NCBI GenBank assembly: GCA_947632215.1
Contig: CANROJ010000012.1
Span: 1-50,495 of the forward strand
From: an uncultured Flavobacterium sp.
GTDB taxonomy: Bacteria > Bacteroidota > Bacteroidia > Flavobacteriales > Flavobacteriaceae
Reading direction: 5' to 3'
Length of the DNA: 50,495 nt
Part shown: one piece after another, positions 34,967 through 43,392 of the stretch
Layout: each line of letters opens with the position of its first letter
Numbering within the stretch: position 1 is the first letter of the stretch
The notes under the pieces: generated by a model
Databases searched by the model: none
The model's input: only the letters and a program-made list of their open reading frames with translations
What the model was told of the DNA's origin: nothing
Program-made: the position numbers and the translations under genes

Positions 34967-36718
34967 ATGCATGCACTTAGTTATTTAAATAAATATTTTT
35001 ATAAATATAAAATCCGATTTATCCTGGGAGTAATTATTACCATTTTTGCCCAAATATTTACTCTATTTACACCCCAGTTAGTCGGAGATTCTATTCGTAC
35101 CCTAGAGAGTTTAACGCCACAGGATCATCAAGAAGTAGTTTCCATACTAACTAGGAACATTATATACATTTTAATTACCACTTTAATCGCAGGTTTTCTA
35201 ACCTTTGTGATGAGACAAACACTCATTGTAATGTCTCGTCATATTGAGTTTGATTTAAAAAACGAAATTTATGCCCATTATCAAGTCTTAAGTCAAAGTT
35301 TTTTTAAGCGCTTTAGAACAGGAGACTTAATGAATCGCATAAGTGAGGATGTAGGTAAAGTACGACAATACGCAGGACCAGCCTTGATGTACTCCATCAA
35401 TACAGTTATTCGCTTTGCAGTGGTACTTACCCAAATGTATATTATTTCTCCAAAATTGACTTTCTACTCCTTAATACCAATTCCTTTACTAGGCTATTTT
35501 ATCTTCAAACTTAGTGTTCAGATTAATCACCGAAGTAAAGCCTTTCAAGAAAACCTATCTCATCTTTCTTCTTTTACCCAAGAGATGTTCTCAGGAATTA
35601 GAGTTGTAAAAGCCTATTCTTTAGAAAATGAAAAAGAAAAAGACTTCGGGAATCTAACACAAGAAAGTAAACAAAAAAACTTAGCCCTAGCCAAAACCAA
35701 TGCCTTACTAGGTCCTATACTTGTCTTCCTTATAGGCTTGAGTAACTTAGTTGTAATTTTGGTAGGAGCTCTATTGTATTTCAAAGGCAGTATACCCGAT
35801 ATTGGTATCATCGCCCAATTTATACTCTATATAAATATGTTAACATGGCCTATTGCCTCTTTAGGCTGGGTAGCCATGATGGTCCAAGAAGCAGAAGCTT
35901 CTCAAAAAAGAATTAACGAGTTCTTAGAAGTAGAGCCGGAAATTTACAATAATAATGCCCCGAAAAGCCTTATTCAAGGAAGTATAACTTTTGACAAAGT
36001 CAGTTATACCTATCCAGATACAGGAATAGTGGCACTACAGGACATTAGCTTTACCTTACCTAAATCGGCAACCTTAGCCATATTAGGTAAAACTGGTTCT
36101 GGAAAATCTACTCTTTTATCATTAATTACCCGATTACATGACCCAACAAGTGGTCAAATATATATAGATCAAAAGCCTATACAAGAATTTAACCTTACTT
36201 CACTGCGAGAAGCTATAGCTTTTGTCCCGCAAGACTCTTTCTTATTTAGTGACACGATTGCCAATAATATTAGATTTGGCAAACAAGATGCTACTCAAGA
36301 ACAAATAATAGAAGTGGCTAAAAAGGCGGCTGTTCACCATAACATTATAGCCTTTGAAAAATCGTATCAAACAGTTTTAGGTGAAAGAGGCCTTACCTTA
36401 TCAGGTGGTCAAAAGCAAAGAGTTTCCATTGCAAGAGCCTTAATTAAACAAGCCCCTATATTAATACTAGACGATTCGCTCTCGGCGGTAGATACCCAAA
36501 CAGAAGAAAGTATACTAAATAGTTTAAAAACTCATAGCCAAGACATTACCACTTTAATTGTAACCCACAGAATATCTTCTGCCAAAAACGCAGACTATAT
36601 CATAGTATTAGATCAAGGAAAGATTACCCAAAGAGGTACCCATCAGGAATTGATGGACTTAGATGGTTATTACAAGGATCTATACCAAAAACAACTAACA
36701 GAAAAAGAATTATCGTAA
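34967..36718 (+). CDS. ABC exporter, fused permease and ATPase
   Basis: A 583-residue half-transporter that should work as a homodimer or heterodimer. Six membrane helices fill the first 310 residues (ABC_membrane type, with the coupling-helix region around FFKRFRTGDLMNRISEDV). The ATPase domain from about 330 has Walker A LGKTGSGKST, Q-loop FVPQDSFLF, signature LSGGQKQRVSIARAL, Walker B ILILDDSLSAVD and the H-loop TLIVTHRIS. Closest by wording to MdlB/YheI-type multidrug exporters; the substrate is unknown. Walker B ends in Asp-Asp rather than the usual Asp-Glu, so the catalytic Glu is replaced, as in degenerate sites of some heterodimeric exporters. I prefer the ATG at 34967 over an upstream TTG. 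Confidence 0.9.
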   Translation: MHALSYLNKYFYKYKIRFILGVIITIFAQIFTLFTPQLVGDSIRTLESLTPQDHQEVVSILTRNIIYILITTLIAGFLTFVMRQTLIVMSRHIEFDLKNEIYAHYQVLSQSFFKRFRTGDLMNRISEDVGKVRQYAGPALMYSINTVIRFAVVLTQMYIISPKLTFYSLIPIPLLGYFIFKLSVQINHRSKAFQENLSHLSSFTQEMFSGIRVVKAYSLENEKEKDFGNLTQESKQKNLALAKTNALLGPILVFLIGLSNLVVILVGALLYFKGSIPDIGIIAQFILYINMLTWPIASLGWVAMMVQEAEASQKRINEFLEVEPEIYNNNAPKSLIQGSITFDKVSYTYPDTGIVALQDISFTLPKSATLAILGKTGSGKSTLLSLITRLHDPTSGQIYIDQKPIQEFNLTSLREAIAFVPQDSFLFSDTIANNIRFGKQDATQEQIIEVAKKAAVHHNIIAFEKSYQTVLGERGLTLSGGQKQRVSIARALIKQAPILILDDSLSAVDTQTEESILNSLKTHSQDITTLIVTHRISSAKNADYIIVLDQGKITQRGTHQELMDLDGYYKDLYQKQLTEKELS

Positions 36719-36794
36719 AAAGTTGGTTTATTAAGTTTTTTTTTAGAATTTTGAATGCTATATGAACGAATCAGTTAATTGATAAGAAGGAATT

Positions 36795-37151
36795 ATGAGA
36801 GATAACGAAATGTTAGAAAAAGAGGAGATATTCTCTAAAGTATTAAGAGCAGGTAGAAGAACTTATTTCTTTGATGTTAGATCAACTAAAGCAGATGATT
36901 ATTACATTACAATTACAGAAAGTAAAAAATTCACCGAAGATGATGGATCATTTCATTTCAAAAAACATAAAATATATTTATACAAGGAGGACTTCACTGC
37001 CTTTAGAGAGATTCTAGACGAAATGACAAATTTTGTTGTTGATAATAAAGGAGAAGAAGTTATCTCGGAGAGACATCAAAAAGATTTCAAAAAAGAATAT
37101 CCAAAAGAAGATGTAAATTCTTTTACGGATATTAGTTTTGACGATATTTAA
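36795..37151 (+). CDS. DUF3276/PUR-like nucleic-acid-binding protein
   Basis: A 118-residue protein of the DUF3276 family, a single PUR-type domain found in Bacteroidota and spirochaetes (related to Borrelia BpuR). The core runs from VLRAGRRTYFFDVRST through YYITITESKKF and KHKIYLYKEDFTAFREIL, the beta-beta-beta-alpha pattern of a PUR repeat. Such proteins bind single-stranded DNA and RNA and may act as post-transcriptional regulators; the target here is unknown. AGAAGGAA lies just before the ATG, a rare Shine-Dalgarno-like sequence in this window, though spaced only 3 nt. A terminator follows. Confidence 0.88.
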   Translation: MRDNEMLEKEEIFSKVLRAGRRTYFFDVRSTKADDYYITITESKKFTEDDGSFHFKKHKIYLYKEDFTAFREILDEMTNFVVDNKGEEVISERHQKDFKKEYPKEDVNSFTDISFDDI

Positions 37152-37176
37152 AATTTCACCAAACCCCTAACAATAG

Positions 37177-37211
37177 AGTCTACTTTTAATTAAGTAGACT
37201 TTGTTTTTTTT
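37177..37211 (+). terminator. Terminator of the PUR-like gene
   Basis: AGTCTACTT (37177-37185) and AAGTAGACT (37192-37200) form a perfect 9-bp stem with a 6-nt loop, followed by TTGTTTTTTTT. Confidence 0.9.
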
Positions 37212-37264
37212 GGCTACTCTTACATTTAGTATTCACTATTTTAATCCTATAGACTAAAAAATCT

Positions 37265-38467
37265 ATGACATTAAAAGTAAAACAAGCATTAAAGTACACC
37301 CTATCTTGGCTTTTTTTTAGCTCTATTATCGGTCTATGCGTTGGATTAAGTTGTGGATTCTTTCTTTATTATCTTGACAAAGCAGCTCTTATAAGAACCA
37401 ATACACCTTGGCTGCTATACTTACTACCCTTAGCAGGTTTAATTGTCGGTTTAGTTTATCATCTTTGGGGAAAACAAGCTAATAAGGGAAACAATTTACT
37501 TATTGAAAACTACCACTGCCCTAATAAAATAATCCCCTTGCGCATGGGAATATTTGTTTTATTTGCAACTTTGATATCCCATTTATTCGGAGCCTCGGTA
37601 GGAAGAGAAGGTACTGCCTTACAGATGGGAAGCGCCTTTTCTGATCAATTACAGCGCTTTTACAATTTTACCATTCAAGAAAGAAAAACCTTGATACTGG
37701 CAGGAATTAGCGCTGGTTTCTCTGGAGTATTCGGAACTCCAATAGCCGCAATATTTTTTGCCTTAGAGATTATGGTAGTTGGAAAACTTCAATATAAACA
37801 ACTTTATCCTATCCTACTTACCAGTCTTATTTCTAACTATGTGGTAAACCTAATTGGCATTAAGCACGTTTCTTATTCTAGCTCAGAAATTCTATTGTTT
37901 GATATTTCTACCATTACTAAAGTAGCCTTAGCTGGTGTAGCCTTTGGTCTGTGCGCAATTGTATTTATCTATTTAAACACATACCTTAAAAAACTCTTCA
38001 CCAAATATATTTCTATACCCTATTGGCAACCATTTGTTGGGGGATGCCTATTTGTGGGTATCTGCGTTTTACTAAAAACTAATATTTACCTTGGTTTAGG
38101 AGTTGAAACTATCCAGGAAGCATTCCTAGTTGCCATGCCCCTAGAAGTCTTCTTTATTAAACTGGTTTTAACAGCTTTAGTTCTATCGGCTGGTTTTAAA
38201 GGAGGAGAAGTAACCCCTTTATTCTTTATAGGTGCAACCCTTGGTAGTAGTCTAGCACTTTACATGGGTTTACCCATTGGCGCTTTAGCTAGTATCGGCT
38301 TTGTTGCTCTTTTGTGTGCTTGCACAAAAACACCTTTAGCCTGTATAATAATGGCTATAGAACTCTTTGGCTTTGACAATGCTCTGTATATTGGTCTTGC
38401 CTGTGCTATAGCGTATAGAGTTTCAGGCAGGGCTAGTATTTACCAAAAACAACAATTTGACTCCTGA
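37265..38467 (+). CDS. ClC-family anion antiporter, CLC-F-like motifs
   Basis: A 400-residue polytopic protein of the ClC family. The gating-glutamate motif reads GREGT (GASVGREGTALQMG) rather than the GREGP of chloride transporters. The GSGIP selectivity motif is replaced by KGNNLLIE, and the late motif is KGGEVTPLFFIGATLG rather than GGIFAPSL. I associate GREGT and GGEVTP with the fluoride/proton antiporter branch (CLC-F), so fluoride export is a reasonable alternative to chloride transport; this is inference from motifs. No fluoride riboswitch is visible in the 113 nt upstream, and no terminator is visible downstream. Confidence 0.85.
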   Translation: MTLKVKQALKYTLSWLFFSSIIGLCVGLSCGFFLYYLDKAALIRTNTPWLLYLLPLAGLIVGLVYHLWGKQANKGNNLLIENYHCPNKIIPLRMGIFVLFATLISHLFGASVGREGTALQMGSAFSDQLQRFYNFTIQERKTLILAGISAGFSGVFGTPIAAIFFALEIMVVGKLQYKQLYPILLTSLISNYVVNLIGIKHVSYSSSEILLFDISTITKVALAGVAFGLCAIVFIYLNTYLKKLFTKYISIPYWQPFVGGCLFVGICVLLKTNIYLGLGVETIQEAFLVAMPLEVFFIKLVLTALVLSAGFKGGEVTPLFFIGATLGSSLALYMGLPIGALASIGFVALLCACTKTPLACIIMAIELFGFDNALYIGLACAIAYRVSGRASIYQKQQFDS

Positions 38468-38632
38468 AAAGTAAGTCCTTAGAAAACAAAAGAAGTAAAC
38501 AATAAACAATATAAAGGCCCTATATTCAAATAATTGAGAGAATTTTTCAATAACAATAATAATATGATAATTTTTGACTTTTTATAGAGCAAAATATTAT
38601 TTATAAAAACTGGCTAAATTCAAAATCTTTGC
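38468..38632. other. Intergenic stretch after the ClC gene
   Basis: About 165 nt of AT-rich sequence without an open frame, terminator or repeat that I can see, leading into the promoter of the next gene. Confidence 0.5.
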
Positions 38633-38640
38633 TACCTTTG
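38633..38640 (+). promoter_or_regulatory. -7 box of the glutamate-synthase-like gene
   Basis: TACCTTTG, exact TAnnTTTG. The sequence that follows, CCTCGGTTTT, resembles the rpmH and rplS initially transcribed regions. Transcription would start near 38645, giving a leader of about 130 nt. Confidence 0.6.
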
Positions 38641-38644
38641 CCTC

Positions 38645-38773
38645 GGTTTTCGACCCTATAAGGCCCCAATAAAATAAGCAAAATCAGTAAAATCAAAAGG
38701 TTAGTATTTTATAGGAGAGAACGATTGTAATAATTGAAAAAAAAACAAAAAAGATTACATTAAATTTCATTTT
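38645..38773 (+). promoter_or_regulatory. Long untranslated leader of the glutamate-synthase-like gene
   Basis: A leader of about 130 nt with two possible long-range pairings: CCTATAA (38655-38661) with TTATAGG (38709-38715), and TGTAAT (38726-38731) with ATTACA (38754-38759), the latter close to the start codon. It matches no riboswitch known to me. Confidence 0.4.
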
Positions 38774-40330
38774 ATGTTTCACAAAAAATTTTTAAACCGA
38801 TTTACTTTTGGACAAGTAACTGTATTTTTAGCAGTAATTTACTTGGTTTATTCCATTACTTCACTAGTATTGTACCAATCAGTAATGAGTATTGTAAACG
38901 TTCTAATTTCTGGATTTGTTATGATCTTGATTTTACAAGATTTAGGTCAGACAAAACATACAATTCGTAAAAACTATCCTTTATTTGCACGTTTTAGATA
39001 CATGTTCGAAGCAATTCGTCCTGAAATGAGACAATACTTCTGGGAAGGTGAATTAGATGGAAAACCATTCAACAGACGAGAGCGATCTATTGTTTATCAA
39101 AGAGCAAAAAATGAGAAACAAACTGTTTCTTTTGGTATGCAAGATGATGCAAACCGTATAGGTTACGAGTGGGCTTCACACTCTATATACCCAAAATCTG
39201 TTACAGATACTAACTTTAGAACAACAATCGGAAGTGATTTATGTTCTCAACCATATAGTGCTAGTATTTATAATATTAGTGCCATGAGTTATGGTGCTTT
39301 GAGTAAAAGAGCCATTACAGCCTTAAATGAAGGTGCTAAAATTGGTGGTTTTGCTCATAACACAGGTGAAGGAGGAATAAGTACTTACCACCGTTCTGGA
39401 GGAGATTTAATTTGGCAAATTGGTACTGGATACTTTGGTTGTCGTAACGAAGAAGGCAAGTTTGATGGAACCCTTTTTAGAGAACGAGCTTTATACCCAG
39501 AGGTAAAGATGATTGAGCTTAAATTATCTCAAGGAGCTAAACCTGGACATGGTGGTTTATTACCTGCAGAAAAAAATACAGAAGAAATTGCTAAAATTAG
39601 AAGTATTGTACCTCACACAACAGTACACTCTCCATCTGGTCACTCTGCTTTCTCAAATCCAATAGAATTAGTTCATTTTATAGATAAGTTGCGTAAATTA
39701 TCCGATGGTAAACCAATAGGTTTTAAAATCTGTATAGGACAAAAAGATGAGTTCACAGATATTGTTTCTGCAATGGTTCAAACTGGTATTTATCCTGACT
39801 TTATTACCATTGATGGAGCTGAAGGAGGAACAGGAGCTGCCCCACTAGAGTTTATTGACTACATGGGTATGGCTTTAAACGACGCTTTAGTATTTGCTAA
39901 TAAAACATTAATAGAAAATGGACTAAGAGATAAGATCAAGATTCTTGCCTCTGGTCGTATTATCTCAGCTTTTGATATTGCAAAAACACTTTCTTTAGGT
40001 GCAGACGCATGTTATAGTGCTCGTGGTATGATGTTCGCTTTAGGATGTATCCAAGCTTTACAATGTGATAGTGGACACTGTCCTGTAGGTATTGCTACGC
40101 AAGATGAATCTTTATACAAGGCTATCGATGTAACAGATAAAAGAAAACGTGTAGCGGCATTCCATGGCAATACTATGAAGGCATTAGGTGAGTTCATCAG
40201 CGCATGTGGTTATGAAAAACCAGCACAAGTTGATCCTAAAACATTCCACAAACGAGTAGATCACGGTGTGACTAAGAGTTTCCAGGAAATGTATTTTGGA
40301 GATTTAGATACGAGAAAAAAAGATAATTAA
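38774..40330 (+). CDS. Membrane-anchored FMN-binding glutamate-synthase-family enzyme
   Basis: A 518-residue protein that combines two N-terminal membrane helices (VTVFLAVIYLVYSITSLVL and VLISGFVMILIL, within the first 60 residues) with the FMN/iron-sulfur core of glutamate synthase. Core motifs are YNISAMSYGALSKRA, HNTGEGGIS, KPGHGGLLPAEK, DGAEGGTGAAP and ARGMMFALGCIQ followed by LQCDSGHCPVGIATQ; the three Cys would hold the 3Fe-4S cluster. The glutaminase and C-terminal domains of GltB are absent. Homologues are annotated as FMN-binding glutamate synthase family proteins of uncertain reaction; ammonia-dependent glutamate synthesis or another flavin redox reaction is possible. It has a long leader and its own terminator. 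Confidence 0.9.
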   Translation: MFHKKFLNRFTFGQVTVFLAVIYLVYSITSLVLYQSVMSIVNVLISGFVMILILQDLGQTKHTIRKNYPLFARFRYMFEAIRPEMRQYFWEGELDGKPFNRRERSIVYQRAKNEKQTVSFGMQDDANRIGYEWASHSIYPKSVTDTNFRTTIGSDLCSQPYSASIYNISAMSYGALSKRAITALNEGAKIGGFAHNTGEGGISTYHRSGGDLIWQIGTGYFGCRNEEGKFDGTLFRERALYPEVKMIELKLSQGAKPGHGGLLPAEKNTEEIAKIRSIVPHTTVHSPSGHSAFSNPIELVHFIDKLRKLSDGKPIGFKICIGQKDEFTDIVSAMVQTGIYPDFITIDGAEGGTGAAPLEFIDYMGMALNDALVFANKTLIENGLRDKIKILASGRIISAFDIAKTLSLGADACYSARGMMFALGCIQALQCDSGHCPVGIATQDESLYKAIDVTDKRKRVAAFHGNTMKALGEFISACGYEKPAQVDPKTFHKRVDHGVTKSFQEMYFGDLDTRKKDN

Positions 40331-40348
40331 TTCTTTTTTTATACCAAC

Positions 40349-40388
40349 AAAAAAAAGACCATCTATATCTAGAGTGGTCTTTTTTTTT
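40349..40388 (+). terminator. Terminator of the glutamate-synthase-like gene
   Basis: AAAAAAGACCA (40351-40361) pairs with TGGTCTTTTTT (40375-40385) with a 13-nt loop, followed by more Ts. Confidence 0.9.
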
Positions 40389-40427
40389 GCTTACAATAAA
40401 ATTAATTCCCCTTAATAACATTTTATT

Positions 40428-41318
40428 TTGAAAATAAAAGCCCAACACTGGTTAACTCTAATATTTTTATCGTTAATCTGGGGATCTTCTTTTATATTAA
40501 TAAAAAGAGGACTCGAATACTTTACTGCTTTACAAGTAGGAGCCCTGCGTATTACTTTGGCAGGTATATTTCTTTTACCTATATCTATACCCAATATAAA
40601 ATTAATGCCAAAAAAACGGTTTCCTTGGCTTGTCTTAACAGCAGTATGTGGAAGTTTTATCCCTATGTTCCTATTCCCTATAGCCGAAGAACATATTCAT
40701 AGCTCAATGGCCGGAATACTCAACGCTCTTATGAGTGTTTTTGTAATTATTCTAGGGGTAATATTCTTTAAATACAAAACCCACACTGGCCAGATTATAG
40801 GAGTAGTTTTATCCTTTACAGGGGTTATTCTATTGCTACAAACATCTAGTTCACCTGTAGGAGTTTCAGGGGAATACATATACTATCTACTTCTTATTTT
40901 TGCTACCCTAATGTACGCATACAGCGGATTGCTAACCCAAAAGTATATGGGCAAGATTAATCCTATAATATGGACGGCATTTATAGAATTAATCTTACTT
41001 ATACCAGGATTAATAGTACTTATCTCTACTGGATTCTTTGCCAGAGTTTTCCAAAGCACAGATGCTCTAAAAGGTTTGTTTTTTATATTCTTACTAGCGC
41101 TTTTTGGCAGTGTGTTAGCCAACATTTATTACTATAAGTTGATCGCTCAAACCAATGCTACTTTTGCCAGCTCTGTTTCTTTGCTCATGCCTTTAGTGGC
41201 TTTTGGATGGGGAATATTTGACAAAGAAAACCTTGGAGCTTTACAAATCATTGCAGCAGTCCTTATTATAGCAGGTCTATACTTTGGAGAGAAAAAAATT
41301 TCTTTTTTTAAAAAATAA
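40428..41318 (+). CDS. EamA/DMT-family transporter
   Basis: A 296-residue protein with ten hydrophobic segments arranged as two EamA repeats (about residues 5-140 and 150-290). IWGSSFILIKRGL in the first helix and GSVLANIYYYKLI with PLVAFGWGIFDKE in the second repeat are typical of drug/metabolite transporters. The substrate cannot be predicted. No ATG occurs in the expected position; the TTG at 40428 gives the family start (MKIKAQHWLTL), so a TTG start is inferred. It shares a strong bidirectional terminator with the convergent PLP lyase gene. Confidence 0.87.
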   Translation: MKIKAQHWLTLIFLSLIWGSSFILIKRGLEYFTALQVGALRITLAGIFLLPISIPNIKLMPKKRFPWLVLTAVCGSFIPMFLFPIAEEHIHSSMAGILNALMSVFVIILGVIFFKYKTHTGQIIGVVLSFTGVILLLQTSSSPVGVSGEYIYYLLLIFATLMYAYSGLLTQKYMGKINPIIWTAFIELILLIPGLIVLISTGFFARVFQSTDALKGLFFIFLLALFGSVLANIYYYKLIAQTNATFASSVSLLMPLVAFGWGIFDKENLGALQIIAAVLIIAGLYFGEKKISFFKK

Positions 41319-41330
41319 CAACAACAATAA

Positions 41331-41382
41331 AAAAAACAATAGTCCTTAGTGGAAAATTCTTCACTAAGGACTATTGTTTTTT
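41331..41382. terminator. Bidirectional terminator between the EamA and PLP lyase genes
   Basis: A perfect 21-bp stem (41331-41351 with 41362-41382), 10-nt loop, with A/T-runs at both ends. It serves both convergent genes. Confidence 0.93.
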
Positions 41383-41409
41383 TTAACATAGATGCTTAAA
41401 CTTTTCTTA

Positions 41410-42354
41410 TTATTGATCTGCAAAGGGAAGTTGATCTAAGTCTACATTACCACCAGAGAGTATAATACCAACTTTCTTGCTTTTAAATAAGGGTCTTTCT
41501 TTTATAAGTGCTGCCAAGGCCACTGCGCTACTAGGCTCCACTACTATCTTCATACGTTCCCAGATTAGACGCATAGCACTAATTATTTCATTCTCTCGAA
41601 CACAAATCACCTCAGTTACCCCTTTTTTAATAATACTAAAGGTAAGTTCTCCTAGACTTCCACACAAGGCATCTGCCATAGTATCAATGGTTAAATTACT
41701 TTGTATGATTCCCATCTGTAAAGAACGGTAAGTATCATTTACTTCAATAGGTTCTGCTCCATAAATCTCAATACCTTCCCTAGCATAATGCTCACAGGCA
41801 AGTATAGAACTAGAAAGTAAACTTCCACCTCCAACAGGTACAATAAGAGCTTGTAAATCTGGGTGTTGATCTAAAAATTCTTTTGTAGCTGTACTTTCTC
41901 CCAATATAACATCCCAATTATTTGTAGGATCAATAATTGTGGCTCCTTTTTCCATGGCAATGCTCTGGGTAACCCTTTCCCTTGACTCCATCTCCAGAGC
42001 ACAGTCAATAATAATACCTCCGTAAGATAATACGGCATTTCGTTTGACTAAAGAAGCATCATAAGGCATCACTAAGTAACACTTTATCCCCAATTTATTA
42101 GCAGCTAAAGCCAAAGCTTGAGCAAAATTACCCGAAGAATGAGCTACCACTCCATACTTGCATTGTTCTTGAGTTAGTGACAATAAAGCGTAAATAGCAC
42201 CTCTTAATTTTACAGAGCCTGCCCTTTGAAAATTTTCACATTTAAAATACAAATCGTTTCCCAAAAAATTTTCAATACGACCACTTTCCATAATTGGAGT
42301 ACGATGGATATAAGGGGCTATTCTAGTGTGAACTTGGTCTAATTCTTGTTTCAT
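41410..42354 (-). CDS. Serine/threonine dehydratase or serine racemase-like PLP enzyme
   Basis: A 314-residue fold-type II PLP enzyme. The PLP Lys is in AGSVKLRGA near residue 50, the substrate loop reads SSGNFAQAL (many relatives have SSGNH), and the phosphate-binding loop is VGGGSLLSS near 170. The length fits catabolic threonine dehydratases and serine racemases, which lack the regulatory ACT domain. It may deaminate threonine or serine, or racemise serine. The ATG at 42354 (MKQELDQVHTRI) is chosen because the in-frame ATG 16 codons earlier would translate the terminator hairpin of the preceding gene. A TATTTTG sequence 3 nt before this ATG hints at a leaderless message. Confidence 0.87.
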   Translation of the reverse strand: MKQELDQVHTRIAPYIHRTPIMESGRIENFLGNDLYFKCENFQRAGSVKLRGAIYALLSLTQEQCKYGVVAHSSGNFAQALALAANKLGIKCYLVMPYDASLVKRNAVLSYGGIIIDCALEMESRERVTQSIAMEKGATIIDPTNNWDVILGESTATKEFLDQHPDLQALIVPVGGGSLLSSSILACEHYAREGIEIYGAEPIEVNDTYRSLQMGIIQSNLTIDTMADALCGSLGELTFSIIKKGVTEVICVRENEIISAMRLIWERMKIVVEPSSAVALAALIKERPLFKSKKVGIILSGGNVDLDQLPFADQ

Positions 42355-42365
42355 AAACAAAATAA

Positions 42366-42399
42366 AAATAAAAAAAACTCCCAACGTTAATTGGGAGTT
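42366..42399 (-). terminator. Terminator of the cyclophilin-FKBP gene
   Basis: AACTCCCAA (42376-42384) and TTGGGAGTT (42391-42399) form a perfect 9-bp stem with a 6-nt loop and a long T-rich tail on the minus strand, 18 nt after the stop. Confidence 0.9.
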
Positions 42400-42417
42400 C
42401 ATATAGCTTTTTCAGAA

Positions 42418-43350
42418 TTATTTTACATCCATTAACTCTACGTCGAATACTAAAGTTGCGTTTGGTGGAATAACACCTCCTGCACCATTCTCTCCGTAGC
42501 CTAAGTAAGAAGGAATTACAAATCTTGCTTTATCCCCTACCTTAAGTAAAGAAATACCTTCATCCCATCCTTCGATAACATATCCTTGTCCTAAAGGAAA
42601 TTCAATTGGTTTTTTTCTTGAGTAAGAATTATCAAACTCAGTACCATCTGCCAAAGCTCCTTTGTAATGTACAGAAACTGTTTTTCCTTTTTCTGCTTGT
42701 TTACCAGTACCTTCAACAATCATTTGGTAACGTAATCCACTTGGAGTCTTTTTAAAACCTTCAGCAATTTGATCTACCGCTTGGTCTGCTTCTTTTCTAG
42801 CTCCTTGTAATCTCTTAGCTCTATCTCCTTCGAAGTTGCGAAAAGCCTCCACTGCATTCCAGTTCTTAGCATCCTCTCCAACTCTAACAATCTCGATAGA
42901 GTCAATTGAGTCTCCTTGAGCAATTTGATCTACGATATCTTGTCCTTCTACTACTTTTCCAAATACAGTATGTTTACCGTCTAACCAAGGTGTAGCAACG
43001 TGAGTGATAAAGAATTGAGATCCATTTGTACCAGGACCAGCATTAGCCATAGATAAAACTCCAGGACCATCATGTGTTAACTCAGGGTGAAACTCATCAT
43101 CAAAGTTGTAACCAGGACCACCTGATCCACTACCTTGTGGACATCCTCCTTGAACCATAAAATCAGGAATCACACGGTGGAATTTTAATCCATCATAGTA
43201 AGGTTCTCCTTGCTTACGAGCTGTATTCTCTAACTGTCCTTCTGCTAAAGCTACAAAGTTCCCCACTGTACCAGGTGTCTTATCTTCTGTAAGTTTTACT
43301 AGAACTTCTCCTTTAGATGTATTAAATTTTGCGTAAATACCGTTTTCCAT
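42418..43350 (-). CDS. Dual-domain peptidyl-prolyl isomerase (cyclophilin-FKBP fusion)
   Basis: A 310-residue cytosolic foldase with two unrelated isomerase domains. Residues 1-165 are a cyclophilin: [13 protein letters not shown] with the catalytic Arg, [17 protein letters not shown] and [13 protein letters not shown] charged helical linker of about 40 residues follows ([15 protein letters not shown]). Residues 205-310 are an FKBP domain: [48 protein letters not shown] and [13 protein letters not shown]. Cyclophilin-FKBP fusions (dual-family immunophilins) have been described in a few microbes, including a Flavobacterium, so this is a known but uncommon architecture. No signal peptide is seen. 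Confidence 0.95.
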   Translation of the reverse strand: MENGIYAKFNTSKGEVLVKLTEDKTPGTVGNFVALAEGQLENTARKQGEPYYDGLKFHRVIPDFMVQGGCPQGSGSGGPGYNFDDEFHPELTHDGPGVLSMANAGPGTNGSQFFITHVATPWLDGKHTVFGKVVEGQDIVDQIAQGDSIDSIEIVRVGEDAKNWNAVEAFRNFEGDRAKRLQGARKEADQAVDQIAEGFKKTPSGLRYQMIVEGTGKQAEKGKTVSVHYKGALADGTEFDNSYSRKKPIEFPLGQGYVIEGWDEGISLLKVGDKARFVIPSYLGYGENGAGGVIPPNATLVFDVELMDVK

Positions 43351-43392
43351 TATTATCTATTTTTAATTTTTAAAACTTATTCTTAATTAAAA

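Noticed and set aside
37152..37264. Fluoride riboswitch before the CLC-F-like gene
   Set aside because: None of the conserved riboswitch core is visible; the region holds only the terminator of the PUR-like gene.
42355..42402. Possible N-terminal extension of the PLP lyase (16 extra codons)
   Set aside because: The extension is the translated terminator hairpin and T-tail of the preceding gene; family homology starts at 42354.
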